From positions 2,501,501-2,565,500 of the forward strand of contig NZ_CP029797.1 of NCBI RefSeq assembly GCF_003268595.1: DNA of 64,000 bases, given 5' to 3'. The notes under the pieces were generated by a model. The model did not search any database, was not told where the DNA came from, and worked only from the letters and a program-made list of their open reading frames with translations. The position numbers and the translations under genes were made by a program. Each line of letters begins with the position of its first letter. The stretch's first letter is position 1. Of the stretch, positions 29,684 to 38,884 are shown one piece after another. The DNA is from Paraliobacillus zengyii. Its GTDB lineage: Bacteria; Bacillota; Bacilli; Bacillales; Amphibacillaceae.

Positions 29684-30174
29684 CAACTACGACGTAACGT
29701 AAAAGATTACATCGCTCTGAAAATCCACTACGCTTTCCGCAGGCACGTCTTCAGCTAACTTGGAAGAAAAACACTTCCAAGTGGATCTTCAGATCGTGGG
29801 ATTGCGATTACTCATCCCATCAAAAACATACGCTGTTCCTGCAGGAGTCGTAGTGGATTTTCATCGCTGGTCGGTAATATGTTTATTGATGAAGTTGCAA
29901 TATCAACAATAACAGACCTTTTCGAATAATATTCATATAACTAAATGTTGTCATAAACGCAATAAAACTTTAGGAGCCACTCGATAGCGTATTGTGTATC
30001 ACTTTTAAGTTCTGTCCAGCGAAGGAAGCAAATGGTCGACTCTCCAGCAGGAACAGCACGGGCTGAAGATCCACTCGGAAAGCGATCTTTGCTTATCCGA
30101 GTTAGCTGAAGCCGTGCCTGCGGAAAGGGAGACCATTTGCTGACGTAGCAGGTATGGAAGTTATGTCGCAATTT
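29684..30174. repeat. MITE-like palindromic repeat element, copy 2
   Basis: Same architecture as 9383–9810. The ends are imperfect inverted repeats (CAACTACGACGTAA at 29684–29697, TTATGTCGCAATTTT at 30161–30175). Module C runs from CGCTTTCCGCAGGCACG to GCAGGAGTCG and is bracketed by a perfect 13-bp inverted repeat (GAAAATCCACTAC, 29719–29731 and 29850–29862). Module D runs from AGCAGGAACAGCACG to TGCGGAAAG, bracketed by GCAAATGGTC/GACCATTTGC (30028–30037, 30131–30140). The spacer shares GTTGTCAT…CAATAAAACTT and CACTTTTAA…CCAGCG with copy 1. No coding capacity is apparent. Confidence 0.7.
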
Positions 30175-30273
30175 TCATCAAGTCCGTTATTTGAATCGCT
30201 ATGATGATTAAGAAATGAGAGCGATACTTTGAAGTCATAACAAGAATTGCTTGTCAATATAATACTGTGAAAG

Positions 30274-31824
30274 TTAATAATATTCCCAAGATCGTTCATA
30301 TATCTGAATTAAATGTGGATCGATTAGCGTATTAGGTTTTAACTCGACGATATCACCGTTTTCTGCTGTAATCGTTTGATCAATATCTTTTCCAAAGACA
30401 GTTAAACCCTCTAATATATCTGTCGTTAAGTAGCGTGTGTCAACTGATATACTTAGTTCCGATACGTCTATTGTTTGTCTGCTAGCAAGAACAAATCCCC
30501 AATTTCCAAAACTAGGCACGTCAACATGGAAATTCTCCGTATTTAAATCATTAGATGCAATTGTTTCAGATATGGTCCAATACACTTCGGTAGCAAAGAT
30601 AGGACTGGTAGCTTGTACCATCATCGCACCTTCTAATGACATATGATTACGTGCTAAAGCATAAAATTCCTTAGTATATAATTTGTTTAGGCTTTCATCG
30701 TTTGGATCAGGGAGATCAACAATAATGACATCAAATACACGACTTGTTTCTTCTAAGAATTTAAAAGCATCTTGATTAATAACATCGACCTTTTCATCTT
30801 GTAAAGCATATTCATTTATAGCTAATAATTTTTCATTCTTATTTGCCAAAGTGACAACTGCTGGATCCAAATCTACTAGCGTAATTGACTCTACTTCTTC
30901 ATATTTTAATACCTCTTTTGCAGCAACACCGTCACCACCTCCTAAGATCAAGACATCCTTAGGTTGAGTTGCTTGATCCATAACCGGATGAACTAATGTT
31001 TCGTGATAACGATATTCATCAATTGAACTTAGTTGCAATCCACCATTAAGATATAACCTTAAATCATCCCCTTTTTGAGTGAGAATAATTTTTTGATAGT
31101 TGCTTTCTTCCATATGGATAATTGGATCTTTATATAACTTTTGTTCAAACGTAAAAGCCATCTCTTCGCCAAACAAAAAACCTAGTAATAATAATACGCC
31201 AATCACTGTAGCAACGATCGCATGAGATATAAAATGTTTTACTTCATTTCGAAATAGCCAAAGTACAATTGTAGCTACGATTAAATTAATACAACCGACA
31301 AGAAAAGCTGTTTTTACCATACCTAATTGAGGACGAAGCAAGAAAGCAAATAACAAACCACCAATTAAGCCACCTGCATAATCAGAGAATAATACACGTG
31401 CTGTGCTCCTATTTAGTGACACACCAATAGCATTCGCCTTTCGAATAAGGATCGGAAGTTCTACACCCGTTAAAGCTCCGACAGTTAAGGTAATTAAGTA
31501 TAAAAATAAAGCATCAGTTCCTGGTGGTGAAAAGGCCGTAATTCCAAACATAACAAAACTTGAAAAACCTCCGATTAAAGCAACCATAAATTCGATATAG
31601 ATGAATGCAATAATAAGATTCTTCATTACTTTTTCACTAAAACTAGCGCCAATTCCCATCCCCGTTAAAAATAACGAGATCACTAGTGTATATTGTTTAA
31701 CCCCATCACCTAATATGTAAGAACCGAGGGCGCCAAATAACACCTCAAAAATAATCCCACAAATAGAGACAATTCCAGATGCCCAATAAATAAAATGACT
31801 TTGTTTTATTGCTAATTGATCCAA
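30274..31824 (-). CDS. Membrane-fused polyamine aminopropyltransferase-like protein
   Basis: A protein of 516 residues joining an N-terminal membrane domain of about seven helices (residues 10–225) to a cytoplasmic spermidine-synthase domain. The latter has the Rossmann motif VLILGGGDGVAAKEVLKY, the acidic SAM-ribose residue in TLVDLDPAV, and VDLPDPND at the position of the catalytic aspartate. It would transfer an aminopropyl group from decarboxylated SAM, but the acceptor may not be a free polyamine. The start is TTG after CGGAG. It ends the DUF4178–PspA–DUF4247–DUF350 cluster; a hairpin before it may attenuate expression. Confidence 0.88.
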   Translation of the reverse strand: MDQLAIKQSHFIYWASGIVSICGIIFEVLFGALGSYILGDGVKQYTLVISLFLTGMGIGASFSEKVMKNLIIAFIYIEFMVALIGGFSSFVMFGITAFSPPGTDALFLYLITLTVGALTGVELPILIRKANAIGVSLNRSTARVLFSDYAGGLIGGLLFAFLLRPQLGMVKTAFLVGCINLIVATIVLWLFRNEVKHFISHAIVATVIGVLLLLGFLFGEEMAFTFEQKLYKDPIIHMEESNYQKIILTQKGDDLRLYLNGGLQLSSIDEYRYHETLVHPVMDQATQPKDVLILGGGDGVAAKEVLKYEEVESITLVDLDPAVVTLANKNEKLLAINEYALQDEKVDVINQDAFKFLEETSRVFDVIIVDLPDPNDESLNKLYTKEFYALARNHMSLEGAMMVQATSPIFATEVYWTISETIASNDLNTENFHVDVPSFGNWGFVLASRQTIDVSELSISVDTRYLTTDILEGLTVFGKDIDQTITAENGDIVELKPNTLIDPHLIQIYERSWEYY

Positions 31825-31855
31825 GCTTCTTCACTCCGACTTTGTATATATTAAC

Positions 31856-31892
31856 GAAAAATACTGGCCTGACCTCTTTATAAGGTCAGGCC
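31856..31892 (-). terminator. Terminator or attenuator before the aminopropyltransferase gene
   Basis: A perfect 10-bp stem (GGCCTGACCT with AGGTCAGGCC) with a short T-run on the minus strand, in the 110-nt gap between the DUF350 gene and the aminopropyltransferase gene. Confidence 0.7.
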
Positions 31893-31934
31893 ACATCATT
31901 TACTACTAAATCAATTTTTACCAACTCAGTTTTG

Positions 31935-32330
31935 TTATGTAATCGACGCTCCAATTACAAATGCTAAACCAATTGAAACCGCTAAGGATATAATACCAAC
32001 TGAAATGTTATTTTCTTTGATCTTTTGTTCTACTGAGAAACTTCTAGTAGCGAATTCAAAAATAAAATATGCAATCATTTGCAGTATAACACCATATCCA
32101 CCCCAAATTAACGTTTCCCAAACTGTCACACTATGGTAAATTGCGAACGCTAAAATAATACATATTCCGATTATTTTTCCAGCTATTGATAAAGCCACTG
32201 CTTGATTGTTATTAGCAATTTCATCCCAGTCCTTATATTTCGTTGTAATCCATTCAAAAATCACCAAACCAATCAATACAACTATAATTGCGATTAAAAA
32301 ATAAATAAATGTACTAATAAACGCATCCAT
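31935..32330 (-). CDS. DUF350 membrane protein (YjfL/UPF0719-like)
   Basis: A protein of 131 residues with four membrane helices (about 5–27, 45–65, 72–95 and 108–130) and the DUF350-type pattern of small residues in helix pairs. GGAGG precedes the ATG, 18 nt after the lipoprotein gene. DUF350 proteins often neighbour PspA-like and aminopropyltransferase genes. The molecular function is not known; a membrane scaffold or channel is only a guess. Confidence 0.82.
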   Translation of the reverse strand: MDAFISTFIYFLIAIIVVLIGLVIFEWITTKYKDWDEIANNNQAVALSIAGKIIGICIILAFAIYHSVTVWETLIWGGYGVILQMIAYFIFEFATRSFSVEQKIKENNISVGIISLAVSIGLAFVIGASIT

Positions 32331-32348
32331 TATAACGCCTCCTTCAAA

Positions 32349-32993
32349 TTATTTTCCTGCACTTGTTCCACCGCCACGAGTTGATGACATACCTCTATTT
32401 GTTCGATTTGTTGTTACACTACCACCAAATGTACTCGTTCCAGTACTGTAACCACCATAACATGAACCACTAGTACCACATTGACTCTGTCTATTCTGTG
32501 CCCAATTATCAGCAGATAACATCCTGTTGATCATGACATATGTAAAAAAACCATTCAAATAGTTAGGTGAATAATTATTGCGAACAAAAGTATCTGTTGC
32601 TACTTCCATTAATACTACTTCTGAATCTTCCTCACTTTGCTTAAATGTAACAAAATGATTTGGATAAATGAGCATCTGTTCGTTATCTTGTTTTTCACTT
32701 ATTTCATCTGGTGGAATAACCCCTGATACAGTATCTACAATCTCATCAATTGTGAATAATCTTGTTGCATAAATGTTTGCTTCTTCATTATCCCCAACAA
32801 CTGTATCTAACTTATGAAATGCATCTGATAACAATATTTCAATGTCAGAAGTGCTTGCACTTTCTAATTGATTTGTTATTTCAGATTGTGACGATTCCAC
32901 AGGTATTTCATCCACAGACGCAGGTTCTGCCTCAGAACATGCTGTGAGAACTAATAGAATGAGTAACGAAAAAAAGCTGATTGTTTTTTTCAT
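32349..32993 (-). CDS. Lipoprotein of the DUF4247 type
   Basis: The signal peptide MKKTISFFSLLILLVLTAC has a lipobox LTAC with Cys19, so the product is predicted to be anchored on the outer face of the membrane. The mature part (about 195 residues) has an acidic linker, a folded domain with FVRNNYSPNYLNGFFTYVM, and a glycine-, serine- and threonine-rich tail with two cysteines (CGTSGSC). The DUF4247 label is from memory of family features. It belongs to the PspA/DUF350 cluster. Confidence 0.75.
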   Translation of the reverse strand: MKKTISFFSLLILLVLTACSEAEPASVDEIPVESSQSEITNQLESASTSDIEILLSDAFHKLDTVVGDNEEANIYATRLFTIDEIVDTVSGVIPPDEISEKQDNEQMLIYPNHFVTFKQSEEDSEVVLMEVATDTFVRNNYSPNYLNGFFTYVMINRMLSADNWAQNRQSQCGTSGSCYGGYSTGTSTFGGSVTTNRTNRGMSSTRGGGTSAGK

Positions 32994-33111
32994 GAGATTT
33001 TATGCCTCCCTTCCATTCCATACAAATTGGGAAACAAACCTCCGCAGAACTTTAATACAGAGGTTTATCTTCCTATTAATTTCATAACTCATATAGAGAA
33101 AAAATTCCCTT

Positions 33112-33780
33112 TTATTCTTTGTTCATCTTCTTCTTCAATGCTGCTAACTCATCATCAACTTCACTACCACCAAGTTCTTCAAATTCATCATCTAATGTTC
33201 TACTTGATTCTGACAAGTCGTCACTTGTATCTGCTTCAGCTTCATACTGCATAACTTTCTCTTCCATTCTAGAAAAGCCTTGTTTTGAGTCATCACTTCC
33301 CACAGTAGACATGGTACGATTCATTTTAGTTCTTGTTTGAGCAGATTCTGCACGTGCTTTAAGCGAATCTTTCTTTAATTTCATTTCTTGATATTCTTTT
33401 TTCATTTCATCTAATTTTTTACGTAGTTGATCTGCATCTTGCTTCGCGCGTTCCCATGATTGATGTAAGGAATCAGCTTGTTCTACTTGATCTTTTTTAT
33501 CCTCTAATGCACGACGAGCTAAATCTTCATTGCCAGCCTCTATTGCTCTTTCTGCTTGTGTTTGTCTTTTCTCAACCAATGCGTTCGCATCATCGTACTT
33601 TCTTTTCAACATCTTCTCATTGGCAATTTGTTTTGCAACAGCAGCTTCAGCTTCACGTATATCTGATCCCATATCTCTCATAAATTGATCGAGCATCTTC
33701 ACCGGGTCTTCTGCTTTGTCTAACATTGCATTCATTTCTGCTCCTACTACCGTTTTTACTCTACTGAAAAATTTAAACAT
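33112..33780 (-). CDS. pspA: PspA/IM30 family membrane-stress protein
   Basis: A peripheral membrane protein that shields stressed membranes by forming ESCRT-III-like assemblies. A protein of 222 residues, predicted almost entirely helical; the amphipathic N-terminal helix MFKFFSRVKTVVGAEMNAML is followed by the conserved DPVKMLDQFMRDM and long coiled coils. It starts 17 nt after the DUF4178 gene with a GGAGG site. The cluster context points to envelope stress. It is PspA-like rather than the shorter LiaH context, as no LiaRS genes are nearby. Confidence 0.92.
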   Translation of the reverse strand: MFKFFSRVKTVVGAEMNAMLDKAEDPVKMLDQFMRDMGSDIREAEAAVAKQIANEKMLKRKYDDANALVEKRQTQAERAIEAGNEDLARRALEDKKDQVEQADSLHQSWERAKQDADQLRKKLDEMKKEYQEMKLKKDSLKARAESAQTRTKMNRTMSTVGSDDSKQGFSRMEEKVMQYEAEADTSDDLSESSRTLDDEFEELGGSEVDDELAALKKKMNKE

Positions 33781-33797
33781 GTTTAATTCCTCCTTGA

Positions 33798-34307
33798 TTA
33801 ATTAGAACCGGCTATAATTTTTACTTCATAATCTTCAATTTCATAGCCAATACTTACTTCTATTTCACTACCCCAGTCTTCTAAACTGAGGAACTCACTT
33901 TCACTATCATTGTAATATTCTGCGTACTCCATCACTCGTCCGTTAATATTAACACTTCTTCCCTCACCAACCACTCTAGCCTCTCCATACTCATCTAAAT
34001 AATAAGTCTTACCTTCATGAGTAAGTTGTTTCGGAAAAGGTTTTTGAACAGACAAAGGTATTGTTTTATAGATACCTAATTCTAGCTCATCATCCATTTC
34101 AGCAGATAGCCAAATCGTGTTTCTACCTTCTAAAAGTTGATAGGTAATCCACTTATATGAATCTTGTCGATACGTGATTTTTCCAACAACCTCATAATCA
34201 CCTAAATCATATTCAATAATATCCCCAATTTCTATCGATAACGGATCCCTTTCTTTCACTTTTGGTTTTGTATTCTTTTTTTGGAAAAGTTTAGAGAACA
34301 TTCCCAT
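33798..34307 (-). CDS. DUF4178 domain protein
   Basis: A protein of 169 residues with a basic N-terminal tail (FSKLFQKKNTKPKVKERDP) and a predominantly beta domain containing DIIEYDLGDYEVVGKITYR and YYLDEYGEARVVGEG, resembling the DUF4178 family found beside PspA and DUF350 genes. The start is ATG 34307, six nt after GAGGTG; an earlier GTG overlaps that site. It is the first gene of the cluster, so the promoter should lie within 34308–34577, where I could not fix one. Confidence 0.8.
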   Translation of the reverse strand: MGMFSKLFQKKNTKPKVKERDPLSIEIGDIIEYDLGDYEVVGKITYRQDSYKWITYQLLEGRNTIWLSAEMDDELELGIYKTIPLSVQKPFPKQLTHEGKTYYLDEYGEARVVGEGRSVNINGRVMEYAEYYNDSESEFLSLEDWGSEIEVSIGYEIEDYEVKIIAGSN

Positions 34308-34577
34308 ACTTAACACCTCTTCTCTAAAAACCTTATACTATTTGTACGAATGAATATAAAAAAAGTTTCATATTTAAAAAAATATTTATAACTTACTCTA
34401 ACATAATCTGCAAGCATCTAAAACAAGTAGACTTAAATACTTCTTGTGAAAAAGGTAAAACCTCGATACGGAGGGTTTTTACTCACTAAATATTAATTGG
34501 ACAGATAAAAGTATTACTTTCCTAATCAAGAAAAAACAACTGGACTACACCAATTGCTTTTAGAATGCATTTTAAAA

Positions 34578-35324
34578 TTAAAGGTGTTGATGAATAACAT
34601 CTAATCCCCCTGTAATCTCAAATACTGAACCAGTTATCATATCCGAATCTTTTTGACAAAGAAATAATATCGAACGCGCTATATCTTCACCTGTACCAGA
34701 TCTACCAATTGGCGTATTTTTATCTGGAAAAACTCTACTTTTATCAATAGTTGCTTCTTTCATTTCTCCTGTTATATTTCCTGGACAAATCATATTGGAG
34801 GTAATGCCATATTCCGCCTCTTCAAACGCTATTGTTTTGGTTAATGAAACAAGACCAACTTTTGCTACAGCAAATGCTGACCGATTTATCCATCCAGCTG
34901 CAGTATTCGCTCCTTGAAAACCATAATTGATTATACGGCCGAATTTTTGTTGGCGCATTGAAGGAATTGTTAATTTTAATAAATGAAAAACTGCGTCTAG
35001 ATTACCTTTTTGCATGAGCTCCCATTCAGCTTCTGTATAATCCATTAACTTCTTTCGCTCAAATACAAATGGTCCCGCATTATTTATTAAATAATCAATT
35101 GGTCCAAATTTATATACCGCTTCATTTACTGCATTTTCTAATTCTATTTTGGATGTTACATCTGCTTTTACGATTTTTAGTGCATCATAATCATTTAATA
35201 GTTCTTCTGCTTTTTGTCGATCAGAGCGATATGTAATAGTTACATTATGTCCTGCCTTAAGAAAACATTCTGTGACTTGTCTACCTAGACCTTTGCTACC
35301 AGCAGTAATGAAAGCATGCCCCAT
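34578..35324 (-). CDS. Short-chain dehydrogenase-like protein with altered catalytic site (YtkK-like)
   Basis: A Rossmann-fold SDR of 248 residues: the TAGSKGLGRQ nucleotide loop begins at residue 7 and NNAGPF matches the NNAG motif. Where classical SDRs have YxxxK, this protein has SAFAVAK, so phenylalanine replaces the catalytic tyrosine; the codon is TTT. The usual catalytic serine region reads NYGFQGAN. It may therefore lack ordinary oxidoreductase activity. The start is ATG 35324, 9 nt after GAGGGGG. I recall a similar motif in B. subtilis YtkK, unverified. Confidence 0.85.
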   Translation of the reverse strand: MGHAFITAGSKGLGRQVTECFLKAGHNVTITYRSDRQKAEELLNDYDALKIVKADVTSKIELENAVNEAVYKFGPIDYLINNAGPFVFERKKLMDYTEAEWELMQKGNLDAVFHLLKLTIPSMRQQKFGRIINYGFQGANTAAGWINRSAFAVAKVGLVSLTKTIAFEEAEYGITSNMICPGNITGEMKEATIDKSRVFPDKNTPIGRSGTGEDIARSILFLCQKDSDMITGSVFEITGGLDVIHQHL

Positions 35325-35493
35325 TTTAAATTTCCCCCTCATCATTCTCAGTATCACCTTCTATCGTACATGATCATACTATTTTTATCTAATTATAGGT
35401 TGTTATTTTAGGGCATTTCTACTTCATATTTATGTTCTGTATATATAAAACATGTTACAATATAGGTAGATTAATGAAAGGAAGTGTTTGATA

Positions 35494-35955
35494 ATGCCAA
35501 CTGAATACAAACATATTTTAGTAGCTGTCGACGGTTCTAAAGCTTCCGAAAAAGCATTTAAAAAAGCTATTGCAATTGCTAAAAGAAATGATGCTCAACT
35601 TATTATTTCTCATATTGTAGATACTAAAACGATTTCTTCTGCCGAAGCTTATGATCAATCGTTAATCAATCGTTCAGAATCATACGCCAATACTTTATTA
35701 GATGATTATCGTAAACAAGCAACAACTGATGGTGTAAAAAATGTTGAAATTCATCTTGATTATGGTTCACCTAAAGTGCGTATCCCAAAACAAGTTGCTA
35801 AAAAATTTCAAGCTGACTTAATTATTTGTGGTGCAACTGGTTTAAACGCAGTAGAGCGCTTTTTAATTGGAAGCGTTTCAGAAAACATTACACGTCATGC
35901 AAAATGTGATGTATTAATCGTACGCGCAGATGAAATAGTTGAAGATGATGAATAA
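35494..35955 (+). CDS. Universal stress protein (UspA family)
   Basis: A nucleotide-binding stress protein of 153 residues. The N-terminal strand HILVAVDGSKAS and the C-terminal GATGLNAVERFLIGSVSE fit the ATP-binding GxxGx9GS pattern. The start is ATG 35494, 9 nt after AAAGGAAG; the in-frame TTG two codons upstream is too close. It converges with ackA across a shared terminator. Confidence 0.93.
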   Translation: MPTEYKHILVAVDGSKASEKAFKKAIAIAKRNDAQLIISHIVDTKTISSAEAYDQSLINRSESYANTLLDDYRKQATTDGVKNVEIHLDYGSPKVRIPKQVAKKFQADLIICGATGLNAVERFLIGSVSENITRHAKCDVLIVRADEIVEDDE

Positions 35956-35966
35956 TCAAAAATATA

Positions 35967-36005
35967 AAAACTGGCACCAGTTGATCTCCAACTGGTGCCA
36001 GTTTT
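35967..36005. terminator. Bidirectional terminator between the usp gene and ackA
   Basis: AAAACTGGCACCAGTTG pairs perfectly with its complement around a 5-nt loop, with A/T tracts on both sides; it serves both converging genes. Confidence 0.92.
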
Positions 36006-36013
36006 AAATACAT

Positions 36014-37198
36014 TTATGCTAAACGCATAACGTCTCTTGCAATCATTACCTCTTCATTTGTTGGAATAACAATAACTTTAACTGGTGAATGTGGATAATT
36101 TACAAAAGCTTCTTTTCCACGTGTGTTGTTTAATGCTGGATCCCAATAAACGCCCATAAACTCTAAACCATCTAATACACGCTGACGAACTTCTGCACTA
36201 TTTTCACCTACACCTGCAGTGAAGATGATTGCATCTACACCCTTCATTCTAGCTGCATAAGAACCGATAAATTTATGAATACGGTCTGCAAATATTTTTA
36301 GGGCAAGTTCTGCACGTTCATCGCCACTTTCTGCTTTTTCTTGAATGTCACGAAGATCACTAGAAAAACCAGATAATGCTAACATACCACTTTCTTTATT
36401 AAGTACTTGTAATACCTCATTAACTGACTTTCCTGTTTTCTCCATAATGTATGGAACTAATGCAGGGTCAATGTTACCAGAACGTGTTCCCATTGTTACA
36501 CCAGCAAGAGGTGTAAAGCCCATTGAAGTATCAATTGATTCACCATTTTCAATAGCCGCAATACTTGCACCATTACCTAGATGACAAGAAATAAGACGTA
36601 ACTGATCAGAAGGTACACCCAATAAATCTGCTGCCCGTTCCGAGACATACTTATGTGACGTACCATGGAAGCCATATTTTCTAATCCCATACTTTTCATA
36701 ATATTCATATGGAAGGCTATATAAATAAGACTGCTTTGGCATCGTTTGATGAAAAGCTGTATCAAAAACAGCAACAGCTGGTACGTTTGGTAAAATGTCT
36801 ATAAAAGCACGTATACCAGTTAGATTAGCTGGGTTATGAAGTGGTGCTAATTCAGATACTTCCTCAATTTCTTTAATAACTTCAGCAGTTATTGGCACTG
36901 AATCAGTAAAACGTTCTCCACCGTGAACAACTCGATGGCCAATTCCATCAATTTCATCAAGTGATTTAATTACACCAGATGCTTTCAATTTTTCTAACAG
37001 TAGCTTAACTGCTTCTTCATGATCCGGAATATCTGTTACAGTACTATCTTTTTCATCACCAAATTCAATAGTAATTTCAGAGTCATTAATTCCAATACGC
37101 TCTACTAAACCTTTTGCTAAAACATTCTCTTCTGGCATATCGATCAATTGAAATTTTAATGAAGAGCTACCAGCATTAATTGCTAATACGTTACTCAA
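36014..37198 (-). CDS. ackA: Acetate kinase
   Basis: Interconverts acetyl phosphate and acetate with ATP; overflow metabolism. A protein of 394 residues with the N-terminal [15 protein letters not shown] signature, GHRVVHGGE, the second signature [10 protein letters not shown] and the nucleotide loop HLGNGAS. The start is TTG, with AAAGGA about 10 nt upstream. It lies downstream of ytxK, as in B. subtilis. Confidence 0.97.
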   Translation of the reverse strand: MSNVLAINAGSSSLKFQLIDMPEENVLAKGLVERIGINDSEITIEFGDEKDSTVTDIPDHEEAVKLLLEKLKASGVIKSLDEIDGIGHRVVHGGERFTDSVPITAEVIKEIEEVSELAPLHNPANLTGIRAFIDILPNVPAVAVFDTAFHQTMPKQSYLYSLPYEYYEKYGIRKYGFHGTSHKYVSERAADLLGVPSDQLRLISCHLGNGASIAAIENGESIDTSMGFTPLAGVTMGTRSGNIDPALVPYIMEKTGKSVNEVLQVLNKESGMLALSGFSSDLRDIQEKAESGDERAELALKIFADRIHKFIGSYAARMKGVDAIIFTAGVGENSAEVRQRVLDGLEFMGVYWDPALNNTRGKEAFVNYPHSPVKVIVIPTNEEVMIARDVMRLA

Positions 37199-37332
37199 AA
37201 TAATCCATTCCTTTCAACTTACATTATTATCTTTTAATACATCCAGTACTATTCTAACCAAGTCTATAGTCAAATTGCAACATGAACCTACAATGTTAAC
37301 GTTTCCAGTTCAAATTTCTTATTTTCTAACAA

Positions 37333-38316
37333 TTAATATCCTTCATTTTTAAACCATTGATTCATTTTCCCTACAATTTGTTCTGTTGCTCGCACATCTT
37401 TAAAAGATGGCAACTGTGCCAGTAGCGTTTCTTTTGGTGCCTTTGTATCTTTACCTTTTTTCTGCAAAATCAAGATACTCTTAGCTTGATTTTCATCACG
37501 GAATATACTAGATGGTAGCTGTAACAACCCAATAATATGTACGTTTTGTTGCAAATAAACATGTAATTTGTCTGCTTGATCACTATCAAATAAGAAATTA
37601 GGTATTACAAAAAGTAAATAGCCACCTTCTTTTGTATAATGGATACTTTGTTCGATTAAAAGATGGTGTGAATAGGCGTGGCCTTCTGTCGAATTTAATT
37701 TGAATTGGCTTGACCTAACATCATCTGGATAATAACCTACTGGTAAATCAGATACGATTAAATCTACTGGTTCCAGCAAAAATGGCTGCAAACTATCTTG
37801 GTGGAAAAACTCAACTTCAGTTCTTTGTAGATTTGCGCTCATTAAGCTTAATTGTATAAGTGTAGGATCTATTTCACTTCCATAAGCCTGTTTTTTCATC
37901 GTTAATTGGTTTAGCACTGCCATCAACAAATTCGCAGAACCTGAAGCTGGATCAAAAACACGTAGGTTTTCTTTTGAACCTATTAGTTTTTGCGCTACAT
38001 AACCAATAAACATTGCTACTGTATCTGGTGTGATTAAATGTTGCTGTTGTGTTGCACCTTTCATTCCCTTTAAGGTTGTTAACTGTATAACCTTGCGAAT
38101 TTCTTCTCTATTTAATTCATCGAACGTAAACAACTTATTTTTATTATCTATTTCTTGCTGAACATCTTCTGTAAAAGCAGATGGAGCTATTTCCGTAACA
38201 ATATACTCTAAACAGATTGTCAATCCTTCTATATACGTTACATTCATTTTTTCTTGTAAATATTCAACCATTTCATCTAATAGTTTAAAATGCTTTTCGA
38301 CATTTTCCTGAGCCAT
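37333..38316 (-). CDS. ytxK: YtxK-like class I SAM-dependent methyltransferase
   Basis: A protein of 327 residues resembling the N6-adenine methylase fold: motif I in VFDPASGSANLL and a motif IV-like DLPVGYYP in place of the usual NPPY. The N-terminal third is helical, as in HsdM-related proteins. No specificity subunit or nuclease is nearby, so it is not a restriction system. The substrate is unknown. TAGGAAGGAAG precedes the ATG. Confidence 0.9.
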   Translation of the reverse strand: MAQENVEKHFKLLDEMVEYLQEKMNVTYIEGLTICLEYIVTEIAPSAFTEDVQQEIDNKNKLFTFDELNREEIRKVIQLTTLKGMKGATQQQHLITPDTVAMFIGYVAQKLIGSKENLRVFDPASGSANLLMAVLNQLTMKKQAYGSEIDPTLIQLSLMSANLQRTEVEFFHQDSLQPFLLEPVDLIVSDLPVGYYPDDVRSSQFKLNSTEGHAYSHHLLIEQSIHYTKEGGYLLFVIPNFLFDSDQADKLHVYLQQNVHIIGLLQLPSSIFRDENQAKSILILQKKGKDTKAPKETLLAQLPSFKDVRATEQIVGKMNQWFKNEGY

Positions 38317-38428
38317 AAAATCTCTTCCTTCCTATCTAAAATCCAATCATGTCCACCCTTTGTGAATATGCAAAAAAGAATGCCATCAATATTATGAAGG
38401 CATTCTCTTGATATGTCTAGCAATTTAA

Positions 38429-38845
38429 TTATTTATCTGAGTCATCCGATTTTCCTTTATTCGAAAGCAAATCTTTCATTTTTTCTAAAGCTTGTGGTGC
38501 AACATCTACTAATTTTTCATATAAGTGTGTTTGTTGGTCTAAATGAATCATTTCTACACCTTGCTTGTTTGCTACTAGGAAGGCTACAGGCGTTATTGTA
38601 ACCCCTCCACCACTGCCTCCACCGAACGGCCTTTTTGGCGAGTCTTCCTCATCATTTTTTGATTCACTTTTACCAAATTCACTACCACCAGCAGCAAAAC
38701 CAAATCCCACTTTTGATACTGGGATAATAATACTTCCATCGGGTGACTCAATCGGCTCACCTACTATAGTATTTACATCTACCATTGCCTTTAAACTTTC
38801 CATTGCTGTTGACATTAGTCCTTCAATAGGATGTGGATTAGTCAT
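38429..38845 (-). CDS. ytfJ: GerW family sporulation protein YtfJ
   Basis: A protein of 138 residues. The conserved core includes HPIEGLMSTAMESLKAMVD, TIVGEPIESPDGSIIIPVSKVGFGFAAGG, a glycine-rich loop GGGSGGG, and VTITPVAFLV. In B. subtilis this forespore protein (GerW) affects germination with L-alanine. It follows ytfI by 39 nt, indicating an operon. Confidence 0.95.
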   Translation of the reverse strand: MTNPHPIEGLMSTAMESLKAMVDVNTIVGEPIESPDGSIIIPVSKVGFGFAAGGSEFGKSESKNDEEDSPKRPFGGGSGGGVTITPVAFLVANKQGVEMIHLDQQTHLYEKLVDVAPQALEKMKDLLSNKGKSDDSDK

Positions 38846-38884
38846 ACAATTGCCTCCTCATGCAGTTTCAACGTTGTTGACTCG

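Noticed and set aside
29941..30299. Open frames inside repeat copy 2
   Set aside because: Same reason: they read through palindromes and differ in frame from copy 1.
37333..38316. YtxK as a restriction-modification methylase
   Set aside because: The catalytic motif is DLPV rather than NPPY and no HsdS or HsdR gene is near; synteny identifies a housekeeping YtxK.
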